Assembly (NCBI GenBank): GCA_934646965.1 | Contig: CAKUEZ010000088.1 | Location: 1-7,975 of the forward strand | From: an uncultured Collinsella sp. | GTDB taxonomy: Bacteria; Actinomycetota; Coriobacteriia; Coriobacteriales; Coriobacteriaceae | Direction: 5' to 3' | DNA length: 7,975 nt | In this document: one piece after another, positions 1-6,100 of the stretch | How positions within the stretch are numbered: the stretch's first letter is position 1 | Layout of the letters: each line of letters starts with the position of its first letter | The notes under the pieces: generated by a model | What the model was told of the DNA's origin: nothing | The model's database searches: none | What the model saw: the letters and a program-made list of their open reading frames with translations, nothing else | Made by a program: the position numbers and the translations under genes

Positions 1-704
1 TCGATAACCTGCTCGCCTTGGCCTTCGAAGTGCATGGATTGGATGACCTCGGAGTGCAGGAAGAGGTTGTGGGGCATAACGACCGCGCCTAGGACACTTA
101 CGATAATCGCGGCCGAGCCGGTGGGCATACTGGGTGTGATCCAGCTTGCGACGGCTTGCGGCCAGTCGACCTTGACTAGCGCAAGCTCGGCCAAAAACGA
201 GAGTCCTACCACGCCTACGAAGGCGATGATCCAGCGTTCGGCTCGCTTGTAGGAGTTCGTCATGAGCATCGCCATCGAAACTGCCGCCACGATGACGCAG
301 CCCGCGCGCACGGGCAGCCCAAAGAGCATTTGAAGGGCAATCGCGCCGCCCAGGACCTCGGCCATGGCGGTAGCGATGGTCGCGAGATAGGCACTGGCAA
401 GCACCGCGCGTCCCACGATGCGGGGGAGAAAGCGGGTCGTGGCCTCGGCAAGACAGGTGCCCGTGGCGATACCCAGGTGCGCCGCGTTGTGCTGCAAGAC
501 GATCAGCATAATCGTAGACAGCGTGACCACCCACAGTAGCGCATAGCCAAATTGCGAGCCCGCGGCCATGTTGGAGGCCCAGTTGCCCGGATCGATAAAG
601 CCGACAGTGACGAGCAGCCCGGGGCCGATGTGCCGGGCGATGTCCAGACCGCCATGGCCACCGGTGCGGTGCGAGCCAAAGTGTTGTTTGAGATGTTTGA
701 GCAT
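1..704 (-). CDS. Nramp-family divalent metal ion transporter (N-terminal part, runs off left edge)
   Basis: Integral membrane protein expected to import Mn2+ or Fe2+ with protons across the cytoplasmic membrane. Reading the minus strand from ATG at 704 gives 234 residues with no stop before the window edge; the family is usually 400-450 residues, so just over half is visible. The TM1 motif DPGNW is at residues 38-42 and the TM6 motif MPHN at 210-213 (followed by LFLHSEVIQS). Asp38, Asn41 and Met210 correspond to metal ligands in characterised Nramps; keeping the Met argues for transition metals rather than the Mg2+-transporting relatives that lack it. TM2 continues into QHNAAHLGIATG (71-82). 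The predicted cytoplasmic N-terminus is His-rich (H4, H8, H12, H17, H25). AGGAG lies 6 nt before the ATG and fixes the start. It follows gpmA by 75 nt on the same strand. It could be called mntH, but the subgroup was not verified, so no symbol is given. Confidence 0.93.
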   Translation of the reverse strand, partial: MLKHLKQHFGSHRTGGHGGLDIARHIGPGLLVTVGFIDPGNWASNMAAGSQFGYALLWVVTLSTIMLIVLQHNAAHLGIATGTCLAEATTRFLPRIVGRAVLASAYLATIATAMAEVLGGAIALQMLFGLPVRAGCVIVAAVSMAMLMTNSYKRAERWIIAFVGVVGLSFLAELALVKVDWPQAVASWITPSMPTGSAAIIVSVLGAVVMPHNLFLHSEVIQSMHFEGQGEQVI

Positions 705-779
705 GGTCGGCTCCTGCGTGCGGACGGCGCGGCGTCGCGCCGGGGTCGTGCGGCGCCGCGCGCTGAGCTTAAGATGGGG
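705..779 (-). other. Short GC-rich gap between gpmA and the Nramp gene
   Basis: This 75-nt spacer contains several small G+C inverted repeats (for example CGGCG and CGCCG around CGA) but no T-run that would make a convincing intrinsic terminator, and no clear promoter. It ends in the AGGAG ribosome binding site of the transporter gene. Read-through from gpmA is therefore plausible, but not shown. Confidence 0.45.
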
Positions 780-1553
780 CTACTTGTGCGCCTTGCCTTG
801 ATTGGCAACGACGTCGATCTTGGCGGCGATGGTCGCCGGGTCACCGATGTAGCGCTTGTCGAGGACGTTGAAATCGGCGTCGAAGGTGTAGACGAGCGGC
901 ACGCCGGTGGGGATGTTGACCTTGAGGATTTCCTCGGGCGTTAGATGCTCAAACTTCATGACGAGCGAGCGCAGGGAGTTGCCGTGCGCGGCGATGAGCA
1001 CGCGTTTGCCGGCGAGCATCTGGGGACGAATCTCGTCCTCAAAATAGGGCCAGGCGCGGGCAATCGTGTCCTTGAGGCACTCGGTGTAGGGCAGTTGATC
1101 GGGCGCTACGTCGCGGTATTGCTCCTGGGCGTGCGGGTCGCGCTCGTCACCCTGATCGAGTGCCGGCGGGCACACGTCGAAGGAGCGACGCCAGATGAGC
1201 ACCTGCTCGTCACCATGCTCGGCGGCGGCGTCGGCCTTGTTGAGGCCTTGCAGCGCGCCGTAGTGGCGCTCGTTGAGCTTCCACGATTTGATGACCGGGA
1301 GCCACTCGCGGTCCATCTGACTCAGCACGATGTTGAGGGTGTGGATTGCGCGCTTGAGGCGCGAGGTGTAGCAGATATCAAAGTCGAATCCCGCCTCTTT
1401 GAGGGCACGGCCGCCTGCCGCCGCCTCTTCGCGGCCCGTGTCGGTGAGTTCGACATCGGTCCAGCCGGTGAACAGGTTGAGCTTGTTCCACTCGGATTCT
1501 CCGTGACGGATAAGGACGAGTTGCATCGTCTGCTGCTCTGCTTGGCGTGCCAT
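780..1553 (-). CDS. gpmA: 2,3-bisphosphoglycerate-dependent phosphoglycerate mutase
   Basis: Cytoplasmic glycolytic and gluconeogenic enzyme interconverting 3-phosphoglycerate and 2-phosphoglycerate through a phosphohistidine (dPGM, EC 5.4.2.11). The 257-residue product has the histidine-phosphatase signature LIRHGESEWN with nucleophile His17, then LFTGWTDVELTDTG (27-40), the CYTSRLKRA phosphate-binding strand (61-69), LNERHYGALQG (93-103) with the proton donor Glu95, Arg122/Arg123 in WRRSFDVCPP, and the second active-site His190 in AAHGNSLRSL. All key residues are present and the length is close to the 250-residue E. coli enzyme. The start is set by AAGGAGG 5 nt before ATG 1553; a second in-frame ATG at 1526 (giving MQLVLIRHG) has no good ribosome binding site. 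The form is metal-independent, so its closeness to a metal transporter need not be functional. A minus-strand promoter is proposed at 1606-1634. It is divergent from the iron-sulfur membrane gene. Confidence 0.97.
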   Translation of the reverse strand: MARQAEQQTMQLVLIRHGESEWNKLNLFTGWTDVELTDTGREEAAAGGRALKEAGFDFDICYTSRLKRAIHTLNIVLSQMDREWLPVIKSWKLNERHYGALQGLNKADAAAEHGDEQVLIWRRSFDVCPPALDQGDERDPHAQEQYRDVAPDQLPYTECLKDTIARAWPYFEDEIRPQMLAGKRVLIAAHGNSLRSLVMKFEHLTPEEILKVNIPTGVPLVYTFDADFNVLDKRYIGDPATIAAKIDVVANQGKAHK

Positions 1554-1605
1554 AGGGGCCTCCTTGATCTGGCGCGGCGTGCGTGCCGTTTGCTTGACGC
1601 CGCAA

Positions 1606-1634
1606 AGGATACCCGTTTTAGGCTCAAAAGTTAA
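1606..1634 (-). promoter_or_regulatory. Candidate gpmA promoter
   Basis: On the minus strand TTAACT (1634-1629) and TATCCT (1611-1606) are separated by 17 nt, each matching the sigma-70 -35 and -10 consensus at four of six positions. A start near 1599 would give a leader of about 45 nt ending in the AAGGAGG site of gpmA. It lies in the only AT-rich part of this intergenic region. The matches are imperfect, so this is a proposal. Confidence 0.35.
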
Positions 1635-1659
1635 CCAAGACTAACAAAAATGTTATTAT
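1631..1659 (+). promoter_or_regulatory. Candidate plus-strand promoter divergent from gpmA
   Basis: TTAACC (1631-1636) and TATTAT (1654-1659) are 17 nt apart; the -10 matches consensus at five of six positions and the -35 at four. The -35 overlaps the minus-strand -35 of gpmA through the palindrome GTTAAC (1630-1635), so the two promoters would compete or share a regulator. TAACA-AAAA-TGTTA (1642-1655) is a small inverted repeat inside the spacer and could be an operator. A transcript from here would carry repeat elements E1 and E2 in a leader of about 295 nt before the iron-sulfur gene at 1962. Confidence 0.35.
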
Positions 1660-1690
1660 GGACATGGTTGGTGCAATGGGGGCCGTAATT

Positions 1691-1747
1691 GTCTCAATCT
1701 GTAACAGTTGGCTGCCGAAACCGGCCCTTCGTGTTACAGATCGAGAC
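1691..1747. repeat. Inverted-repeat element E1
   Basis: Left arm TCTCAATCTGTAACA (1692-1706), 25-nt centre (1707-1731), right arm TGTTACAGATCGAGA (1732-1746) with one mismatch; the outer G1691-C1747 pair extends the stem. The centre contains GCCG-AAAC-CGGC, a four-pair hairpin. It shares the first 20 bases AATTGTCTCAATCTGTAACA (1687-1706) exactly with E3. Confidence 0.85.
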
Positions 1748-1761
1748 CGCCTCTCGGAAAC

Positions 1762-1818
1762 ATCTCAATCTGTAACATCTGAGCGCATAAAACCCCTCTA
1801 ACTGTTACAGATTGAGAT
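1762..1818. repeat. Inverted-repeat element E2
   Basis: Left arm TCTCAATCTGTAACA (1763-1777), 25-nt centre (1778-1802), right arm TGTTACAGATTGAGA (1803-1817). The 15-bp arms are perfectly complementary, and A1762-T1818 adds one more pair. It begins 16 nt after the right arm of E1. Its centre is the most divergent of the four, with only a possible GAG/CTC pairing. Its upstream flank (GAAACATCTC) resembles that of E4 (GAAAATCTC). Confidence 0.85.
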
Positions 1819-1961
1819 ATTTGGCGGGAGGGAAACGGCGCACGTCGGCGCGCCCGAGTCGTCTGCAAAATCCTTACATGCCGAGTCATCAAACTGTGCC
1901 CGCACTTCAGCCGACCACGCGCATAATGGCAGGAAAGGTTGCGAAGAAGAAAGGCCCTCGG

Positions 1962-2792
1962 ATGAACGGCATGGCAAAGTACAAGGTTCCCGCGCTCCTG
2001 TGGCTTGTGTTTGAGGCGGTCGCCATCGTGCTGTGGCGCACCACGGGCAACCTGTTCTACCTCGGCAATTTCTCCTACATTGGCACGGCACTGGCCGCGG
2101 GCACGGCGCTCTACCTTGCCAACTGGAGGTACGCGCGTCATGCCGTTCAGTTTGCTATCGGCACATATATGCTCGTCTACCTGGGCTTTCTGTGTCACGA
2201 GAATATGCAGATCGAGGGCTTTTGGTACTACCTCTTCCTGGGTTCTTTTGAGGCGGCGACCATTCATTATGTCGTCGCGAAGATCTTTGGCCCGCTTGTG
2301 TTTGGCCGCGGCTGGTGTGGCTATGCGTGCTGGACGGCGATGGTGCTCGATCTGTTGCCGTACAAAGTGCCCGCGACGCATGAGCGCCGATCGTTCGGCT
2401 GGCTGCGCTACGTGGCCTTTGTGGCGTCGCTTACGTTTGTGGGCGCGCTGTTTCTTCTGGGCGTTCCCAACCTTGCCGACGTCATGTGGATTGCCTTTAT
2501 CGTGGGAAATGCGATCTACTACGTGGTGGGCATCGCGCTCGCGTTTGCCCTTAAGGACAACCGCGCGTTTTGCAAGTACATCTGCCCGGTGACGGTGTTT
2601 TTAAAGCCCATGTCCAAGCGGGCGGTCGTGCGCGTTACCTGCGATAAGGACAAATGCATCTCGTGCGGTAAGTGTCGTAAGATTTGCCCGATGGACGTCG
2701 ACGTGACGGACAATTCGCTCGACCGTCGCAACGGCACAGAGTGCATCCTGTGCATGGAGTGCACCAAAGCCTGTCCCAAAAAGGCCTTGTAG
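1962..2792 (+). CDS. Polytopic membrane protein with two C-terminal [4Fe-4S] ferredoxin motifs (NapH/NosR/CcoG-like)
   Basis: Probable electron-transfer protein of the cytoplasmic membrane; the redox partner is unknown. The 276-residue product has hydrophobic segments near residues 8-25, 30-53, 61-78, 87-105, 147-168 and 174-197. Between them are two membrane-edge Cys pairs: GRGWCGYACW (Cys119, Cys123) and FCKYICPV (Cys204, Cys208). The C-terminus carries two classical clusters, CISCGKCRKICP (Cys232, 235, 238, 242) and CILCMECTKACP (Cys261, 264, 267, 271), plus Cys227. This is the layout of NapH/NosR/CcoG-type proteins, though the first pair lacks the Pro that usually follows (CW instead of CP). 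ATG 1962 is chosen for AAAGG 7 nt upstream; ATG 1926 and ATG 1878 are in frame but lack a ribosome binding site. Using 1926 would add a basic stretch, AGKVAKKKGPR. The gene stands alone between gpmA and gltB and is flanked by E1/E2 and E3/E4, so its role cannot be read from its neighbours. Confidence 0.88.
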   Translation: MNGMAKYKVPALLWLVFEAVAIVLWRTTGNLFYLGNFSYIGTALAAGTALYLANWRYARHAVQFAIGTYMLVYLGFLCHENMQIEGFWYYLFLGSFEAATIHYVVAKIFGPLVFGRGWCGYACWTAMVLDLLPYKVPATHERRSFGWLRYVAFVASLTFVGALFLLGVPNLADVMWIAFIVGNAIYYVVGIALAFALKDNRAFCKYICPVTVFLKPMSKRAVVRVTCDKDKCISCGKCRKICPMDVDVTDNSLDRRNGTECILCMECTKACPKKAL

Positions 2793-2809
2793 CGCAGGCA
2801 GGCCAGATT

Positions 2810-2872
2810 GGTGCATTGGGGTCAGGTTAGTCTGCACCAACGTGGTGCAAACAAACCTGACCCCTTTGCACC
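2810..2872. repeat. 63-bp long-armed palindrome
   Basis: Left arm 2810-2839 and right arm 2843-2872 are 30 nt each around an ACG loop, with four mismatches. The outer core GGGGTCAGGTT (2818-2828) pairs perfectly with AACCTGACCCC (2854-2864), and the inner core TGCACCA (2833-2839) with TGGTGCA (2843-2849). Each arm both begins and ends with GGTGCA/TGCACC-type sequence. It starts 18 nt after the iron-sulfur gene stop, so as RNA it could end or protect that transcript, but only a CCCCTTTGC tail follows rather than a T-run. It looks like a dispersed palindromic repeat more than a standard terminator. Confidence 0.8.
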
Positions 2873-2892
2873 ACCCCTTTGCGCCAAGGGAA

Positions 2893-2953
2893 TTGTCTCA
2901 ATCTGTAACATCTGGAGGCCGAAGTTGGCTCTATCTGTTACAGATTTAGACAA
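2893..2953. repeat. Inverted-repeat element E3
   Basis: Left arm TCTCAATCTGTAACA (2896-2910), 25-nt centre (2911-2935), right arm TGTTACAGATTTAGA (2936-2950) with one mismatch. Three further outer pairs (TTG/CAA) extend the stem to 2893-2953. The centre can form GCCG-AAGT-TGGC with one G-T pair. The left 20 bases (2891-2910) are identical to those of E1. Confidence 0.85.
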
Positions 2954-2975
2954 ACGACACCCGTCCTGCAGAAAA

Positions 2976-3030
2976 TCTCAATCTGTAACAGCTGGACGTC
3001 CAAATGGGCTCCTCGTGTTACAGAATGAGA
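2976..3030. repeat. Inverted-repeat element E4
   Basis: Left arm TCTCAATCTGTAACA (2976-2990), 25-nt centre (2991-3015), right arm TGTTACAGAATGAGA (3016-3030) with one mismatch. The centre can form GTCC-AAAT-GGGC. It follows E3 after another 25 nt, so arm starts fall at 2896, 2936, 2976 and 3016, an exact 40-bp period. Confidence 0.85.
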
Positions 3031-3074
3031 CAAAACAAACCCCGCCATCCCCGGGAGACCATTTGGTTACGTGC

Positions 3075-3106
3075 GTTACGCGATTGTTTCGAAACGGGTG
3101 GGAAAC
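3075..3106. promoter_or_regulatory. Candidate gltB operator (GTTAC-n6-GTTTC / GAAAC-n6-GAAAC)
   Basis: GTTAC (3075-3079), GTTTC (3086-3090), GAAAC (3091-3095) and GAAAC (3102-3106) form a 32-bp interrupted palindrome with 11-bp spacing inside each half; its centre GTTTCGAAAC is a perfect 10-bp palindrome. Actinobacterial GlnR boxes are built from GTnAC and GAAAC half-sites separated by 6 nt and control nitrogen genes including glutamate synthase, so the resemblance is suggestive. Here the halves face each other instead of forming the usual tandem. TAGTAT at 3128-3133 could be the -10 of an activator-dependent promoter just downstream. Whether this organism has GlnR is unknown from the window. 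Confidence 0.35.
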
Positions 3107-3160
3107 ACAACGGGCCGGCGATGCTCCTAGTATGCCTATTCAACTGACTGTCTAATATCT

Positions 3161-3169
3161 AGGGGAGGA
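3161..3169 (+). promoter_or_regulatory. gltB ribosome binding site
   Basis: AGGGGAGGA ends 5 nt before ATG 3175. It is a strong Shine-Dalgarno match and decides the gltB start, which also leaves a propeptide of plausible length before the catalytic Cys21. Confidence 0.85.
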
Positions 3170-3174
3170 TCGCG

Positions 3175-6100
3175 ATGCAGGCAGATTCCGCTCAGCAGCA
3201 GGGCCTTTATCGCCCCGAATTCGACCACGATGCATGTGGCATCGGCGCGCTTGCCGATATCAACGGCGAGCGCCATCACCAGATTCTGGACGACGCGCTG
3301 TCCATTCTGGTCAACTTGGAGCACCGCGGCGGCACCGGACTCGAGAAGAACACTGGCGACGGCGCCGGCATCCTGTTTCAGGTTCCGCATCACTTTTTCC
3401 GCAAAGAGGCTCAAAAGTGCGGCCAGATTCTGCCGGCAGAGGGCGACTATGGCGTGGCCATGCTGTTCTTCCCGCAGGACGACAAGGGCGTAGAGGATGC
3501 CCGTCGCGTGTTTGAGGAGGGCTGCGCCGAGGCCGGCGTGCCGCTGCTCTTTTGGCGCGAGGTGCCCGTCGACCCGCATGATCTGGGTGAGACGGCCCGC
3601 GCCTGCATGCCCACCATCCTGCAGGCCTTCCTGGGCCGCCCCGACGACACGCCCGCCGGTGACGCCTTCGAGCGCCGCCTGTATGTGTGCCGCCGCACCA
3701 TCGAGAAGAAGGCCGACGCCGAGTTCGCCCTGCGCGACAAGATCTTCTACGTGTGCTCCATGAGCTCGCGCACCATCGTGTACAAGGGCATGCTCGTCGC
3801 CACGCAGATGCGCCGCTTCTTTATCGACCTCAACGACGCCGCCGTCAAGACGGCCGTGGCGCTCGTTCACTCGCGTTACTCCACCAACACCACGCCCAGC
3901 TGGGAGCGCGCGCACCCCAACCGCTTTATCATCCACAACGGCGAGATCAACACCCTCAAGGGCAACGTCAACTGGATCCGCGCCCGCGAACCCAACCTGT
4001 ACAGCCCCGTGCTGCAGCACGATCTTGAGCGCGTGATGCCCATCATCAACCGCGAGGGTTCCGACTCCGCGATTCTGGACAACGTGCTTGAGTTTTTGGT
4101 CATGAATGGTCGTCCGCTCACGCGCGCCGCATCCATGCTGCTGCCCGAGCCGTGGGATCACAATGACAGCCTGAGCGAGGAGCGCCGCGCCTACGACGCC
4201 TACCAGTCCATGCTCATGGAGCCGTGGGACGGTCCGGCTGCCATCGCCTTTACCGACGGCCGTACCTTGGGTGCCGCCCTCGACCGTAACGGCCTGCGCC
4301 CGGCCCGCTACTACGTGACGCGCGACGGTCGCTTTATGCTGGCGAGCGAGGTGGGCACCATCGAGGTGCGCCCCGAGAACATCCTGACGAGCGGCTGCCT
4401 GGGACCGGGCCAGATGCTCGAGGTCGACTTTGCCCGCGGCCGCGTGGTCTACAACGACGAGCTGCGCGCCCGCTATGCCAAGGAAAAGCCCTACCGTGAT
4501 TGGATTGCCGAGGAGACGCTGACCGTCGACGCGCTCGACAAGCCCGCCGCGCCCGCGCCGGCCGAGGACGCCAAGGTACCCGCTGCCGTGCGCATGGCCA
4601 AGCTCGGCTATCACTGGGATGACGTCGACGAGGTCGTGCGCCCCATGGCCCAACAGGGCAAGGCTCCGCTCGCCTCGATGGGCATCGATGCCCCGCTGGC
4701 CTGCCTGTCCAAGAAGACGCGCTCGTTCTACGACTATTTCTATCAGCTGTTCGCCCAGGTCACGAACCCGCCGATCGATGCCCTGCGCGAGCATATGGTC
4801 ACCTCGACCACACTCTACCTGGGCAATCACGGCAACCTGCTCGAGGACTCCCGCACCGCCTGCCAGCTGGTGCGCCTGGAGCGCCCGCTGCTCAACGAGG
4901 AGGAGTTCGACCGCATCTGCGCCATCGACCGTGTGGGCTTTAAGACCCGCCGCTTCCGTGCCGTGTACCGCCGTGACGCGGGCGAGGGCGCGCTGCAGGC
5001 TGCGCTCAAGCAGCTTGCCGAGGACGTTGAGGCTGCGGTTCGCGACGGCGTGAACATCGTGGTGCTGAGTGACCGCGCCGCAGCGGGCGAGGTGCCCGTA
5101 CCGTCGCTGCTCGCCGTGGGCTGCGTGCACAACCATCTGATCCGCGCCGGCGTGCGTACCTTTGCCGACATCGTGGTGGAGTGCGGCGACGCCGTGTCCC
5201 CGCACGACTTCGCGGCGCTGGTGGGCTACTCCGCGAGCGGCATCTATCCGTACAACGCGCACGCGTGCATCCGCGATCTGGCGGCACGCGGCGACCTGGA
5301 CGTGACGGCCGAGCAGGGCATCGACAACTACAACAAGGCCGCGACGGCGGGCATCGTCTCCATCATGTCCAAGATGGGTATCTCCACGGTGCAAAGCTAC
5401 CACTCCGCGCAGATCTTCGAAGCCGTGGGCTTTACCACGGAGTTCGTTAACGAGTACTTTGCCGGCACGGTGAGCCGCGTGGGCGGTATGGGTGTCGAGG
5501 ACGTCGAGCGCGAACAGAACGAGCGCTACGACGCCGCGCTCGCCATCCTTAAGAGCCCGGCGCCTGCGCAGCTGCCTACGCTGGGCCTGACCAAGTGGCG
5601 TCCGCTCGGCGGCGAGGATCACCTTATCGACCCGCAGACTGTCTACCTGCTGCAGACCGCCTGCCGCGAGGACAGCTACGACACCTTTAAGGAGTACAGC
5701 GCCCGCCTGCACCGCACCGGCCGCGCCGTGCGCCTGCGCGACCTGTTGGACTTTGACGACAGCGGCCGCACCCCGGTGCCGCTCGACGAGGTCGAGCCCG
5801 CGCTCAGCATCGTCCGCCGCTTTAACACCGGCGCCATGTCGTACGGCTCCATCAGCAAGGAAGCGCACGAGTGCATGGCCATCGCCATGAACCGCCTGCA
5901 CGGCCGCTCCAACTCCGGCGAGGGCGGCGAAGATCCGCGTCGCGAGACCCCGCTGGCCAACGGCGATTCCAAGAACTCTGCGATCAAGCAGGTGGCAAGC
6001 GCGCGCTTTGGCGTGACGAGCCGCTACCTGTGCAGCGCCTTCGAGATCCAGATCAAGATGGCCCAGGGCGCCAAGCCCGGCGAGGGTGGTCACCTGCCCG

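Larger units (their letters stand above)
1554..1961. other. Divergent intergenic region between gpmA and the iron-sulfur membrane gene
   Basis: 408 nt with no supported gene. In order it holds the gpmA ribosome binding site and leader, the candidate divergent promoters (1606-1659), the sequence TTGGTGCAATGGGG (1668-1681) that recurs with one change at 2808-2821, repeat elements E1 and E2 (1691-1818), and about 140 nt of mixed sequence before ATG 1962. An open reading frame continues upstream of 1962 to a TTG at 1812, but that TTG lies in the right arm of E2 and has no ribosome binding site, so the upstream part is treated as non-coding. CATAAT at 1922-1927 resembles a -10 box but lacks a -35 partner. 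Confidence 0.6.
2793..3174. other. Intergenic region between the iron-sulfur membrane gene and gltB
   Basis: 382 nt without a supported gene. It contains the 63-bp palindrome (2810-2872), a short direct repeat ACCCCTTTGC just after it, repeat elements E3 and E4 (2893-3030), the GTTAC/GAAAC motif cluster (3075-3106) and the gltB ribosome binding site (3161-3169). A reading frame at 2808-3155 runs straight through the palindrome and both repeats and is not considered coding. Confidence 0.6.

Noticed and set aside
552..944. Plus-strand frame opposite the Nramp/gpmA junction
   Set aside because: It overlaps antisense both to the conserved transporter N-terminus and to the gpmA C-terminus, with no supporting motif or ribosome binding site.
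945..1634. Plus-strand frame of 229 codons opposite gpmA
   Set aside because: It is the shadow of a fully conserved phosphoglycerate mutase gene and extends into the gpmA promoter region; no ribosome binding site or domain supports it.
1812..1961. Upstream extension of the iron-sulfur protein to TTG 1812
   Set aside because: The TTG is inside the right arm of E2, has no ribosome binding site, and the added 50 residues do not look like part of the family. ATG 1962 has AAAGG at suitable spacing.
1734..2381. Minus-strand frame overlapping E1/E2 and the iron-sulfur gene
   Set aside because: It runs through both repeat elements and antisense to clear membrane-protein coding sequence, and its translation shows no domain.
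2810..2880. Ordinary rho-independent terminator after the iron-sulfur gene
   Set aside because: The stem is long and strong, but the bases after it are not a T-run, so it is listed as a palindromic repeat that may have a terminator role.
1691..3030. CRISPR array
   Set aside because: The 15-nt arms alternate in orientation as facing pairs, there are only two elements per cluster, and there are no cas genes. The uniform 25-nt centres also share a small internal hairpin, unlike acquired spacers.
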